From assembly GCA_022840405.1 (NCBI GenBank), contig JALHJR010000001.1, forward strand, positions 1-64,000: a stretch of 64,000 bases of DNA, given 5' to 3'. A program made the translations under genes and the position numbers. The stretch comes from Tepidanaerobacter acetatoxydans_A (GTDB lineage Bacteria; Bacillota; Thermosediminibacteria; Thermosediminibacterales; Tepidanaerobacteraceae). The notes beneath the pieces are model-generated. The model was not told the DNA's origin, made no database searches, and saw only the letters and a program-made list of their open reading frames with translations. Positions 26,598-35,938 of this stretch are shown here, in pieces. Position 1 is the stretch's first letter; the number at the start of each line of letters is the position of its first letter.

Positions 26598-27596
26598 ATG
26601 GAAAAACAATTTGTTAAAGATTTAAAGGTAGGAGATAAAGTAAAGACCTTATTTGGCGTAGTAAAAAAGAATTTTGCAAATTACTCTCCTTCAAGCTCTA
26701 AAGCTCCGGGTCAATTCCTGAAACTGGTTCTAGCAGATGCGACAGGAAATATTGAAGGTAGGGTATGGGATGGAGCTTGCGACGTGGCAGGTCTTTTTGA
26801 TGAAGGCGATATTGTAATGGTTGAAGGCTATGTATCAGAGTATAATGGCCTGCAGATAAATATTGTTAATATAAAAAAGTATGAGGATAATGTAGATTTA
26901 ACTCTTTTTCAACAATCCACTTCAAAAGACCGTAAAGAGATGGTAAAAAGATTTAATGAATTAATTCAATCAGTGGAGGATGCATATCTTAAAAAGTTAC
27001 TATTATCAATTTTTAACGACAAAAATACATATTGGGCTTTTATAAACAGCCCGGCGGCACAGAGAATCCACCATGCATATATAGGCGGCCTTTTAGAACA
27101 CAGCCTTGAAGTGGCCCAAATTTGTGAATTAATAGCTTCTGAATATAAGGATATCATAAACCGCGATTTACTGATTACAGGTGCTTTATTGCATGATATT
27201 GGGAAGATTAAAGAATATAATTTTTCAAGTATTTCTTTTGAAATGACAGATATAGGAAAACTCATAGGCCATTTAGTAATTGGAAAAGAAATGGTGGATG
27301 AAAAAATCCGAGAAATTCCGGACTTTCCGAAGGAACTACAATTGTCCATCAGCCACATGATAATTTCACACCATGGTGAAAAACAGTGGGGCAGTCCTGA
27401 GGTGCCAAAGACAATAGAGGCTTTTGCACTTTTTCATTCCGACCTTTTAAGTGCCAGATTAAACCAATTTTCCGGGCTTCTAAACAAACATACAGATTCG
27501 GAGTCGCCTTGGACTCCATGGGATAAGTTTTTAGAACGCAGTGCGTATATGTCAAACTACAGCGATGGTAATTTAAAGGAAAATATGAACAAATAA
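26598..27596 (+). CDS. yhaM: 3'-5' exoribonuclease YhaM
   Basis: A 332-residue protein with an N-terminal OB-fold (about 10-95, GNIEGRVWDG and VEGYVSEYNG) and a C-terminal HD domain (about 160-280). The metal-binding residues lie in HHAYIGGLLEHSLEV, ALLHDIGKI and SHHGEKQWGSP. YhaM degrades RNA and single-stranded DNA from the 3' end in Firmicutes. ATG at 26598 follows GGGAGG. Transcribed with hprK downstream, 35 bases away. Confidence 0.95.
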   Translation: MEKQFVKDLKVGDKVKTLFGVVKKNFANYSPSSSKAPGQFLKLVLADATGNIEGRVWDGACDVAGLFDEGDIVMVEGYVSEYNGLQINIVNIKKYEDNVDLTLFQQSTSKDRKEMVKRFNELIQSVEDAYLKKLLLSIFNDKNTYWAFINSPAAQRIHHAYIGGLLEHSLEVAQICELIASEYKDIINRDLLITGALLHDIGKIKEYNFSSISFEMTDIGKLIGHLVIGKEMVDEKIREIPDFPKELQLSISHMIISHHGEKQWGSPEVPKTIEAFALFHSDLLSARLNQFSGLLNKHTDSESPWTPWDKFLERSAYMSNYSDGNLKENMNK

Positions 27597-27631
27597 AAAT
27601 AAAAAGGATTTTAAAATCAGTGGAGAGTAGA

Positions 27632-28567
27632 ATGCAAAAAATAAATCTTAGGGACCTGATTGATAAGTTTAAATTAAAAATAATCGCAGATATCGATTAC
27701 GATATGCCCTGTATTACGGTGGCGGATTTAAACCGTCCGGGGCTTGAACTTACCGGATACTTTGATTATTTTGCATATGATAGAATACAAATTTTAGGAA
27801 GAACGGAAATATCTTATTTGGAAGGTCTTCCTCAAAATATCCGCAAGGCTCGCCTGGAAAAATTTTTTTCCTATGATATACCGTGTGTAATAATAACCCG
27901 CGACCTTATACCACCGGAAGAGCTTACTTTAGTGGCGCGAAAATATCAAAAACCTGTTTTGGGGTCTCCTGCCGCAACCACACAATTTATGAGCAGACTA
28001 ACAGATTTCCTAGAAAGCATGCTTGCACCGCGTACGACAATTCATGGCGTATTAGTTGATATATACGGTATAGGTATATTGATAATAGGCGAGAGCGGCA
28101 TAGGCAAAAGTGAAACTGCAATAGAACTCATTAAGCGCGGTCATCGTTTGGTTGCTGATGATGCTGTGGAAATAAAACAAGTGGCTCAAAATGTTTTAGT
28201 CGGAACAGCCCCTAAGCTTATACGGCATTTTTTAGAGGTGCGCGGGCTGGGAATTATCGATGTGAAAACCATTTTTGGAGCAGGCAGTATACGAAATGAT
28301 ATAAAAATTGAGTTAGTAGCAGAACTGGTGGAGTGGGAAAAGTATAAAGAAGACGATAGATTAGGATTAGAAGAAGAAAAAATAAAAATTCTTGATTCAA
28401 ATATAACGAAAAAAACAATCCCAATTAGGCCGGGAAGAAACCTGGCTGCTATTTTAGAAGTTGCGGCGATGGATTTTCGTTTAAAGGCTTTTGGATATAA
28501 TGCCGCATTAGAGTTTAGTAAAAGACTTCTGGATGAAATCAATAAAGACAAAGAAATTTTGCAATAA
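27632..28567 (+). CDS. hprK: HPr kinase/phosphorylase
   Basis: A 311-residue HprK with an N-terminal domain and a C-terminal kinase domain. The P-loop is GESGIGKS (about 153-160), and the HPrK signature LEVRGLGIIDVKTIFG follows. It phosphorylates and dephosphorylates Ser46 of HPr, the central signal in Firmicute carbon catabolite control; its substrate HPr is encoded at 43921. ATG 27632 is chosen over GTG 27620 because it gives the family-typical N-terminus (MQKINLRDLIDKF) and has GGAGAG upstream. Confidence 0.97.
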   Translation: MQKINLRDLIDKFKLKIIADIDYDMPCITVADLNRPGLELTGYFDYFAYDRIQILGRTEISYLEGLPQNIRKARLEKFFSYDIPCVIITRDLIPPEELTLVARKYQKPVLGSPAATTQFMSRLTDFLESMLAPRTTIHGVLVDIYGIGILIIGESGIGKSETAIELIKRGHRLVADDAVEIKQVAQNVLVGTAPKLIRHFLEVRGLGIIDVKTIFGAGSIRNDIKIELVAELVEWEKYKEDDRLGLEEEKIKILDSNITKKTIPIRPGRNLAAILEVAAMDFRLKAFGYNAALEFSKRLLDEINKDKEILQ

Positions 28568-28597
28568 ATATTAATAAAAAACAGGAGGTATTTAAAA

Positions 28598-29653
28598 ATG
28601 TTAGATAATCTGGAACAAATAAGAGAATTAGACAAAGGTGGCATGTTTGACCTTATATACAAATTTCCGGACCACTGCATAGAAGCTATCAACATTACCA
28701 AGGAATCCATATCCGGACTGCGATTTAACAATATTATGAATGTGGTGATAACAGGAATGGGAGGTTCTGCTATCGGCGGAGACTTAGTTCGCATGCTGAC
28801 AACTGAAAGAGCGCAGATTCCTGTTATTGTTAATAGGGATTACAAGTTACCTGCTTTTGTGGATGAGAAGACACTTGTTATTGCTTCCAGTTATTCCGGC
28901 AATACAGAAGAAACCCTGACTGCATATGATTATGCAAAAACTAAGAAAGCTAAAATCATTGTTATTACTACGGGCGGCAAACTAAAAGAAAAAGCCACAC
29001 AAGATGAAGTTCCTGTTATTACGATTCCGGGTGGATTGCCTCCGCGTGCTGCTTTGGGATTTTCACTGTTTCCGATTTTAGTATTGTTTAAAGAGCAGGG
29101 AATAGGATTTGGCAAGAAATCAGATATAGAAACAGCCGTTAATCTTTTAAAACAGGTCCGTGAAAAATACTGCCCACAGGTGCCAGAAAAGGATAACCCG
29201 GCAAAAGCCTTAGCTGGAAAATTACATGGAAAACTTCCTTTGATTTACGGCACCTCAAATCTGACTGATATTATTGCGGTAAGATGGAAAGGGCAGATGA
29301 ATGAAAATGCTAAACACCCGGCTTTTTATAATGCTTTTCCGGAGCTAAATCATAATGAGATAATGGGTTTTGAGGGTGACCGTAAGCTTTTAAAGACCTT
29401 TGAAATTATTATACTAAGGTCGCCGAATGAAAGTGATCGCATAAAAAAACGTATTGATATAACAACGGACATTTTAAAGGAAGAAGTCAGCGGTATTACG
29501 GAGATTTGGCCTGAAGGAGAATCAGCACTGGAACAAATGCTTTATCATATAATGTTCGGAGATTATGTGAGCGCGTATTTGGCGATACTAAATAACAAAG
29601 ACCCTAAAGAAATAGATTTTATCGATGAATTAAAAGAACGGATGAAAGATTGA
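28598..29653 (+). CDS. Bifunctional phosphoglucose/phosphomannose isomerase
   Basis: A 351-residue SIS-fold enzyme. The first SIS domain has GMGGSAIGGDL and SSYSGNTEETL (phosphate binding), and the second contains WKGQMNENAKHPAFYN and ELNHNE. This architecture is the PGI/PMI family first described in archaea, which interconverts fructose-6-phosphate with glucose- or mannose-6-phosphate. ATG at 28598 follows AGGAGG. It sits between hprK and a PHP phosphatase, within a carbon-metabolism cluster. Confidence 0.9.
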   Translation: MLDNLEQIRELDKGGMFDLIYKFPDHCIEAINITKESISGLRFNNIMNVVITGMGGSAIGGDLVRMLTTERAQIPVIVNRDYKLPAFVDEKTLVIASSYSGNTEETLTAYDYAKTKKAKIIVITTGGKLKEKATQDEVPVITIPGGLPPRAALGFSLFPILVLFKEQGIGFGKKSDIETAVNLLKQVREKYCPQVPEKDNPAKALAGKLHGKLPLIYGTSNLTDIIAVRWKGQMNENAKHPAFYNAFPELNHNEIMGFEGDRKLLKTFEIIILRSPNESDRIKKRIDITTDILKEEVSGITEIWPEGESALEQMLYHIMFGDYVSAYLAILNNKDPKEIDFIDELKERMKD

Positions 29654-29678
29654 AATTTCATTTTATGAGGTGGTAATA

Positions 29679-30428
29679 TTGAAATACGAAGTAGATACCC
29701 ATTGCCACACTATAGCCAGTGGCCATGCCTACAGCACAGTTATTGAAAATGCTCAAGCTGCAGCAAAGAAAGGTCTTAAAATGATCGCCATAACAGACCA
29801 TGGGCCGGCTATGGGAGAAGGCGTGAATCGCTATTATTTTGGGAACATGACAGTTATACCTGAGCAGATTGAGGGCGTATATATACTCAGAGGAATCGAG
29901 GCAAATATACTTGATAATGAAGGAACTCTAGACCTTCCCGAACGCTATTTAAAAAAGTTAGATATAGTGCTGGCTGGTCTGCATACCGGATGTTTTGTGA
30001 AGGGAACGGTTGAAGATAATACAAGAGCCGTCATTGAAGCGATGAAAAACCCCTATGTGGATATTATTGTGCATCCGGGAAATCCTGAATTTCCCTTGGA
30101 TATTGATAGATTTGTTGAGGCTGCTCATGAATATAATGTCCATATAGAGATAAACAATAGTTCTTTTACTGTTAGCCGTAAGGGCAGCAAGGATAATTGC
30201 ATATTAATTGCGAAAAAGGCCGCAGCAATTGGAGCCAGAGTTTCTCTGGGAAGTGATGCACATATTTGCTATGATATCGGTAATTTTGATAAAGCCGAAG
30301 AAGTGATAAAAGAAGCCGGAATTCCTGCGGAAAATATTTTAAACACTTCTATGAAAAAGGTCATAGACATCTTAAAATCCAAAGGCAGGCAAGTCGTACC
30401 TAGTTACAAAACATCAACTAAAATCTAA
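29679..30428 (+). CDS. PHP-domain phosphatase (YcdX family)
   Basis: A protein of about 249 residues made of a single PHP domain. Metal ligands are visible in DTHCHTIASGHAYS, ITDHGPAM, GIEAN, LAGLHTGC, VHPGNPEF and GSDAHICYDIG. YcdX-type proteins are trinuclear-zinc phosphatases with unclear physiological substrate. The start is TTG at 29679, after TGAGGTGG, rather than the GTG at 29670 that is part of that motif. It is 26 bases after the isomerase gene. Confidence 0.9.
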   Translation: MKYEVDTHCHTIASGHAYSTVIENAQAAAKKGLKMIAITDHGPAMGEGVNRYYFGNMTVIPEQIEGVYILRGIEANILDNEGTLDLPERYLKKLDIVLAGLHTGCFVKGTVEDNTRAVIEAMKNPYVDIIVHPGNPEFPLDIDRFVEAAHEYNVHIEINNSSFTVSRKGSKDNCILIAKKAAAIGARVSLGSDAHICYDIGNFDKAEEVIKEAGIPAENILNTSMKKVIDILKSKGRQVVPSYKTSTKI

Positions 30429-30451
30429 AACATCAAAAGGGGGCACTATGC

Positions 30452-31303
30452 ATGTCAACAGTGGTGTATTTAAATGGGCAGAGAATAGATTATGAAAATG
30501 CCAAAGTATCGGTTGAAGACAGAGGTTTTCAATTTGGAGACGGTTTATATGAAGTAGTACATATATACAGTGGCAGATTCTTCTATCTTGACCGTCATTT
30601 GGCTCGCTTACAAAATGGAGCAAAAGAAATATATCTGGACCTCGATTTTGGACTTAACAATTTGGAGAAAGTGTGCCGGCAGGCTGTAAAAGAGAGCGGA
30701 TTTAAGGATGCCTCGGCATACATTCAAGTTACACGAGGTGCGGCTGTCAGGCAGCATGCTTTTCCTAAGGAAAGCTCCTGTACTTGGGTAGTTATAGTGA
30801 GAGAGTCAAAAGGAAATCCACAGGAATTTTACGAAAACGGCATTACCTGCATAACAGTGCCCGATGAGCGTTGGAGCCGGTGTAATATCAAAACAGTTCA
30901 GCTTCTGGCAAACTGTATTGCAAAAGAAAAGGCACAAAGAGCCGGTTCGTTTGAGGCGATTTTCCATCGAGGAGGAAGCGTAATAGAAGGTTCCAGCAGT
31001 AATGTGTTTATAGTTAAAGATAATAAGCTGATTACACATCCTGTAAACAATAAAATACTTAACGGTATAACTCGCGGTGTGGTTTTAGAAATTGCAGACA
31101 AAAATGACATAAAATATTCTGAAGAAGTTTTTTGCATGGACGACCTTTTTGATGCTGACGAGGTTTTTCTGACAGGAACTACTACTGAGATAATGCCGGT
31201 AGTTAAAGTTGATGGTAAAATCATTGGTGATGGGATTCCCGGCAAATTAACAAAAACAGTACAGAAATATTACCAAGAATACATCCGGACGGTAGACTGC
31301 TAA
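30452..31303 (+). CDS. dat: D-amino-acid transaminase (fold-type IV PLP enzyme)
   Basis: A 283-residue class IV aminotransferase. PLP-lysine K147 lies in NIKTVQLLAN, and E179 in EGSSSNVF contacts the cofactor ring. The N-terminal FQFGDGLYEVV and C-terminal TTEIMPVVKVDGK segments are typical of D-amino-acid transaminase, which makes D-Glu and D-Ala for peptidoglycan. A branched-chain or aminodeoxychorismate-lyase-type activity cannot be excluded. ATG at 30452 follows AAGGGGGC. A terminator follows. Confidence 0.88.
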   Translation: MSTVVYLNGQRIDYENAKVSVEDRGFQFGDGLYEVVHIYSGRFFYLDRHLARLQNGAKEIYLDLDFGLNNLEKVCRQAVKESGFKDASAYIQVTRGAAVRQHAFPKESSCTWVVIVRESKGNPQEFYENGITCITVPDERWSRCNIKTVQLLANCIAKEKAQRAGSFEAIFHRGGSVIEGSSSNVFIVKDNKLITHPVNNKILNGITRGVVLEIADKNDIKYSEEVFCMDDLFDADEVFLTGTTTEIMPVVKVDGKIIGDGIPGKLTKTVQKYYQEYIRTVDC

Positions 31304-31343
31304 GCAAACAGATACGGCGTAAAATATCTGTTAATATGTTTAT

Positions 31344-31387
31344 AAAATAGGATGGAGGATTCTTCAGAGTTTCCTTTATCCTATTTT
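31344..31387 (+). terminator. Terminator after dat
   Basis: AAAATAGGAT pairs with ATCCTATTTT (interrupted by an AGGA/TCCT inner stem), followed by TTTTTTA. It ends the hprK-dat group. Confidence 0.8.
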
Positions 31388-31494
31388 TTATGCTGCGATT
31401 CTACATATTTGAATAAGAAAAAATAAAAAGGTAAAAAATAGCATTAAGCAGCAGCGCGGTAAAACTAAAAAGTACAAATAAGGAATGTTTATAC

Positions 31495-31755
31495 ATGAGT
31501 TTTGATAATTATGCCATCTATGATAAAATGGTATTGGGCAAGCCAAGGACAATAGGAGATTTAACATTTATACCTCTTATTCATATTACTGTAAGAGCCT
31601 ACTATATATTTAGCCTATTTTTAGGCATGAGCATATCGCCTGAGGCTTTTATTGTAAGAGAAGCCGGTGGGATGATAAGTTTTTATAATATTTCCGCAGA
31701 TACCACTTTTGAAGAGCTGCTGGCAAATATAATGTCAACAGCCGATGAAGAATAA
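31495..31755 (+). CDS. Small GerW/YtfJ-like protein
   Basis: An 86-residue protein with KMVLGKPRTIGDLTFIPLIHI at the front and MSISPEAFIVREAGGMISFYNI toward the end. The order of GKP-GD-IIP then SPxAFIV resembles the sporulation protein family GerW (YtfJ). The glycine-rich FGFGAGG middle typical of that family is replaced by a hydrophobic VRAYYIFSLFLGM segment. It is therefore a divergent member or a fold relative; I give no gene symbol. ATG at 31495 follows AAGGAATG. It is a stand-alone gene between two terminator/promoter gaps. Confidence 0.55.
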   Translation: MSFDNYAIYDKMVLGKPRTIGDLTFIPLIHITVRAYYIFSLFLGMSISPEAFIVREAGGMISFYNISADTTFEELLANIMSTADEE

Positions 31756-31874
31756 ATTATAATAATTATGAAGGTTCCTTTTTTGACATATTGCAGGAAT
31801 TATAGCCTTTATATAGAAATAAACTATGTTAGAAGATAAAACTGTATTTTAATTGGAGAAGAAGGGAAGGTATC

Positions 31875-32786
31875 ATGGACGTTACAAAAATATATGAAAT
31901 TATGAGAGAATTCTTGTCTGAAAGTCAAGTTAAAATAAACGAACCAATGAAAAACCATACCTCATTTCGTATTGGGGGGCCTGCGGATATAATGGTTTTA
32001 CCTGCAAATATAAAAGAGGTAAAAAGCATTATCGAAGTATGCAGGCAAAACGATATTCCCTTTTTCGTCATGGGCAATGGGACGAATTTACTAGTAAAGG
32101 ATGAGGGTATTAGGGGCGTAGTAATGAAATTAGCACAAAATTTTAATGATGCAAATGTAAATAAAAATATTATTAGTTGCAAAGCCGGAGTTTCCCTATC
32201 AGCTTTGTCCAGAATAGCACTTGAAAGCAGTCTTAGCGGGTTAGAGTTTGCCAACGGTATTCCAGGCACTGTTGGAGGCGCCGTGGTTATGAATGCGGGA
32301 GCTTACGGCGGAGAAATGGCTGATGTTGTAAAAAAGGTCACTGTAGTAGATATGAATGGCAGATTGTATGAGATGCAAGAAGAAGAACTTGATTATTCTT
32401 ATCGCAGATGCATTCTTCAAGATGGTGATAGAATTTTATTGGAAGTTGAAATGGAACTTGTACCCGGAAATTACGAAGACATAAAAAGACAAATGGAAGA
32501 ATTTGCAGCTTGCCGAAAAGCTAAACAACCGCTTAATTTGCCGAGCGCCGGCAGTGCTTTTAAAAGACCTCCCGGCCATTTCGCAGGAGCTCTGATAGAA
32601 AAAGCGGGTCTTAAAGGATACAGAATAGGCGGAGCCATGGTATCTGATAAACATGCAGGTTTTATCGTAAATGTAGAAAATGCAACTTTTAAGGATGTGA
32701 TAAGCCTTATCAGTCACGTGCAAAAGGAAGTCAAAAGAAAATTTAATGTTAATCTTGAATCCGAAATTAAAATCATAGGTGATTAA
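31875..32786 (+). CDS. murB: UDP-N-acetylenolpyruvoylglucosamine reductase
   Basis: A 303-residue flavoenzyme that reduces UDP-GlcNAc-enolpyruvate to UDP-MurNAc in peptidoglycan synthesis. The FAD-binding domain shows NHTSFRIGGPADI, MGNGTNLLV and IPGTVGGAVVMNAGAYGGE. The C-terminal substrate domain has SAGSAFKRPPGHFAGALIEKAGLKG with the type-IIb catalytic serine (GSAFK) and KHAGFIVN. ATG at 31875 follows AAGGGAAGG. Confidence 0.97.
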   Translation: MDVTKIYEIMREFLSESQVKINEPMKNHTSFRIGGPADIMVLPANIKEVKSIIEVCRQNDIPFFVMGNGTNLLVKDEGIRGVVMKLAQNFNDANVNKNIISCKAGVSLSALSRIALESSLSGLEFANGIPGTVGGAVVMNAGAYGGEMADVVKKVTVVDMNGRLYEMQEEELDYSYRRCILQDGDRILLEVEMELVPGNYEDIKRQMEEFAACRKAKQPLNLPSAGSAFKRPPGHFAGALIEKAGLKGYRIGGAMVSDKHAGFIVNVENATFKDVISLISHVQKEVKRKFNVNLESEIKIIGD

Positions 32787-32800
32787 AGGAGGAAGAAAAA

Positions 32801-34480
32801 TTGATTGTTGGGCTGGATATGGGGGGAACTAATGTAGATGCGGTTCTCATTTATCAAGGCAAGATTATTGAAACATCTAAAATTCCCACCGATCACAGCA
32901 ATTTACTGGAATCTATTTGGGGAGCTTTAAAACCCTTACTTTCAGGACAAGATCCTGCTAAAATTAAGCGAATGATATTGAGTACCACTATTTCTACTAA
33001 TGCCATTATCGAACAAAAGACAGATCCGGTTGGAATGATAATCGAAAGCGGACCCGGTCTGCAAAAAGATTTTCTTAGTTGCGGCCGGGAAAATATTTTT
33101 ATTGGGGGTTATATAGACCATCGGGGTCGGGAAGTAAGTCCTATTGATAAATCAGAAATAGAAAGGGCAGCAAGGACCTTGAAACGCAAAGATATCTCAG
33201 CCGTTGCGGTAGCCGGAAAGTTTTCCGTGCGCAATGCCGAGCATGAGATAGAAATAAACGAACTATTGAAAGATGAATTTTTCCCCATAACTTTGGGTCA
33301 TACTGTATCAGGCAAATTAAACTTTCCTCGCAGGGTTTTCACTTCATATTATAATTCTGCAGTTTATACAACATTTCTAAAATTTAGTGAAAGCATATAT
33401 AAGGCTCTTCAGCGCGAAAAAATCAATGCACCTGTAAGTGTCTTGAAAGCTGATGGAGAAACTATGAGCCTTAAAGCCGGTGAAAGATACCCGGTTAATA
33501 CTATTTTATCAGGTCCGGCAGCAAGTGTAATGGGCGGACAAGCCTTTCTTGAAACTTCTAAAGATGCCATATTTCTAGATATCGGCGGAACTACTACCGA
33601 TATTTCATTTTTAGCCGATGGGGTTCCGCTACTTGAACCGCTGGGAATAAAAATTGGAGAATTTCCAACACTGGTAAGATCTCTTTACAGCATATCCATA
33701 GGCGTTGGCGGAGATAGCAGTGTTTGTGTGAAAAACAATAAGATTGTTATAGGTCCAAAAAGACTGGGACGGCCACAGGCCTTTGACGGGCCATGTCCGA
33801 CCCCTACAGATGCAATGATAGTTCTAGGATTAATCAGTTGCGGCAATAAAAGCAAGGCCTTAACTGCTATGAAGGAAATAGGCGAACAGCTAAATCTATG
33901 TCCTGAGGCCGCAGCATCTGCAATTTTGGATACAATGGCTGAAATGATAAAAAATAAGGTAGAAGAACTGTTGCATGAAATAAATTCTCACCCGGTATAC
34001 ACTGTAAAAGAATTACTTTACGGCAAAAAAATTAAGCCTGAATTAATACAAGTTATAGGTGGGCCGGCTAAGGCGATGGCACCTATTCTTGAAAAAAGTT
34101 TTGACGTACCTTGCCGCTATCCCAAGGTTTATGAAGCGGCAAATGCGGTGGGTGCTGCGTTGGCTAGAACTACAGCGGAAATTACTATGTTTATAGATAC
34201 CGCACAAAGAACCCTTGCGGTTCCCGAGATGGGTTTATATGAAAAGATAAGTAAAGATTATACTTTGGAAGAGGCAAGACTTAAAGCCATAAATTTATTA
34301 AAACAGCAATCCTCGCTGCTCGGAGCTGAAAAGGGCGAAATTCAGGCTGAAATAGTAGAAGAAAACAGCTTTAATATAGTGCGCGGCTTTTACACAAGTG
34401 GCAAGAACATAAGGATAAGAGCCCAAATTAAGCCCGGACTAATATACGGGTTATGGGGTGATAAAAATGTTAGTTGCTAA
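32801..34480 (+). CDS. Hydantoinase/oxoprolinase family protein (HyuA-like)
   Basis: A 559-residue protein of the HyuA/OPLAH ATPase-like superfamily. The N-terminal nucleotide-binding motif GLDMGGTNVDAV, the LSTTISTNAI segment, GPAASVMGG and LDIGGTTTDISF identify it. Family members hydrolyse hydantoin or 5-oxoproline rings with ATP, usually with a HyuB partner, but no HyuB is present here. Instead the next gene, overlapping by 14 bases, is a deacetylase-like enzyme. TTG start at 32801 after AAAGGAGG. Substrate unknown. Confidence 0.88.
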   Translation: MIVGLDMGGTNVDAVLIYQGKIIETSKIPTDHSNLLESIWGALKPLLSGQDPAKIKRMILSTTISTNAIIEQKTDPVGMIIESGPGLQKDFLSCGRENIFIGGYIDHRGREVSPIDKSEIERAARTLKRKDISAVAVAGKFSVRNAEHEIEINELLKDEFFPITLGHTVSGKLNFPRRVFTSYYNSAVYTTFLKFSESIYKALQREKINAPVSVLKADGETMSLKAGERYPVNTILSGPAASVMGGQAFLETSKDAIFLDIGGTTTDISFLADGVPLLEPLGIKIGEFPTLVRSLYSISIGVGGDSSVCVKNNKIVIGPKRLGRPQAFDGPCPTPTDAMIVLGLISCGNKSKALTAMKEIGEQLNLCPEAAASAILDTMAEMIKNKVEELLHEINSHPVYTVKELLYGKKIKPELIQVIGGPAKAMAPILEKSFDVPCRYPKVYEAANAVGAALARTTAEITMFIDTAQRTLAVPEMGLYEKISKDYTLEEARLKAINLLKQQSSLLGAEKGEIQAEIVEENSFNIVRGFYTSGKNIRIRAQIKPGLIYGLWGDKNVSC

Positions 34481-35783
34481 GAATCGGTTGGGCGTAGTCT
34501 TATTTCCTGCTTTTGATTGGGCAATCAGTCCAACACATCCTGAACGTGAAGAAAGGCTGCTATATACTCAGGATCAGATATTTGAGGAAGGTATAATGGA
34601 TATAGAAAATATCAAATTCTACAACCCTGAAATAGCAGTAAAGCAAGATATCCAGAGAGTCCATTTTTGTGTTCCGGATGTAGAGCAAAGAGTTACTAAA
34701 TCCCATTTAATTTCAGCAGGTGGTGCTATTAAGGCAGCACATGCGGTGATGGACAAAGAAACAGATAAGGCATTTGCCCTTGTAAGGCCGCCGGGGCATC
34801 ATGCTCAGCGTGTTGTATATGGGGATAGAGGTTTTTGTATTATCAATATTGAAGCAGTTATGCTGGAAAATCTCAGGAGAAAATACGGGCACTGTCGGGC
34901 GGCGATAGTTGATACGGACTGCCATCATGGGGATGGAACTCAAGATATATATTGGAATGACAGAGATACCCTGTTTATTTCTTTTCACCAGGATGGGAGA
35001 ACTCTTTATCCGGGAACAGGCTTTATAGATGAATTTGGCGGTCCTGGAGCCATGGGCTATAATATAAACATTCCGCTTCCTCCGGGAACCGGCGAAGAAG
35101 GATTCTTATATGTGCTTGACAATCTTGTCCTTCCAATATTAAGTGAATACAAACCGGACTTAATTATAAATTCGGCAGGGCAGGACAATCATTATACAGA
35201 TCCGCTTACTAATATGAACTTCACTGCTTGGGGTTATGCCGAATTAAATCATAAACTGAATCCTGATATAGCAGTTTTAGAAGGAGGATATTCCATAGAA
35301 GGGGCATTGCCCTATGTGAATCTTGGAATAATATTGGCTATGGCAGGATTGGACTATTCCCATGTTAGAGAACCGGATTATGATCCAGTAAAATTAAAAC
35401 AATCAAAGAAAATTACAGAATATATCAAAGAACTTTGTGAAAATATCTATAACCGCTGGCGGCAAAAAGATTTAATCGCATATGAGTTTATAAAAGATAA
35501 AGATTATATTACAAGGCAGCGGCAGATATATTACGATACTGACGGTATACTTGAAAATCAAACACAAACCTTCAAAGTATGCTCTAAGTGTTCGGGTGTA
35601 AATATGATTAAGTCTAATAGCGACCGAGGTATGCCTATTTTTGCGGTAACCATACCCCGTGACGCATGTTCTTCATGCGTGGACGAAGGTTATAAAATCT
35701 ATAAAGATGTCGACATGCAAAAATATTTTAAAGTTTATCTACAAGATCGTGTAAATGATGCTTACCTTGATAAACAAGCTTGA
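34467..35783 (+). CDS. Histone-deacetylase-family amidohydrolase with C-terminal Cys4 motif
   Basis: A 438-residue zinc deacetylase-fold enzyme. The active-site residues are intact: RPPGHHA, the zinc-binding DCHHGDGT, SAGQDNH with the second aspartate, and the GGY tyrosine in LEGGYS. Residues about 370-425 add CSKC and CSSC pairs that look like a small zinc ribbon not usual in this family. Bacterial relatives include acetoin utilisation proteins and acetylpolyamine amidohydrolases. ATG 34467 is preferred over GTG 34458 because GGGGTG precedes it. It is translationally coupled to the HyuA-like gene. Confidence 0.9.
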   Translation: MLVAKNRLGVVLFPAFDWAISPTHPEREERLLYTQDQIFEEGIMDIENIKFYNPEIAVKQDIQRVHFCVPDVEQRVTKSHLISAGGAIKAAHAVMDKETDKAFALVRPPGHHAQRVVYGDRGFCIINIEAVMLENLRRKYGHCRAAIVDTDCHHGDGTQDIYWNDRDTLFISFHQDGRTLYPGTGFIDEFGGPGAMGYNINIPLPPGTGEEGFLYVLDNLVLPILSEYKPDLIINSAGQDNHYTDPLTNMNFTAWGYAELNHKLNPDIAVLEGGYSIEGALPYVNLGIILAMAGLDYSHVREPDYDPVKLKQSKKITEYIKELCENIYNRWRQKDLIAYEFIKDKDYITRQRQIYYDTDGILENQTQTFKVCSKCSGVNMIKSNSDRGMPIFAVTIPRDACSSCVDEGYKIYKDVDMQKYFKVYLQDRVNDAYLDKQA

Positions 35784-35806
35784 AATTAAATGTGAGAGAT
35801 TTTCAA

Positions 35807-35840
35807 AGCTCGAGTATTCAAAAACTCGGGCTATTTTTTT
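35807..35840 (+). terminator. Terminator after the deacetylase-like gene
   Basis: AGCTCGAGT and ACTCGGGCT form a 9-bp stem (one G-T pair) with an 8-base loop, followed by seven T. Confidence 0.9.
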
Positions 35841-35938
35841 GCATAAAAACTTTTTTAAAAAGAAAAATATGGATGTAGAAAAGAATACACAAAAGGACAA
35901 AATATCTAAAAGTACTTAGCAAAAAGGAAGGTGATAAA

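Noticed and set aside
35864..35925. Short ORF beginning MDVEKNTQKDK before the Gln-rich gene
   Set aside because: About 16 codons with no ribosome binding site; more likely untranslated leader.
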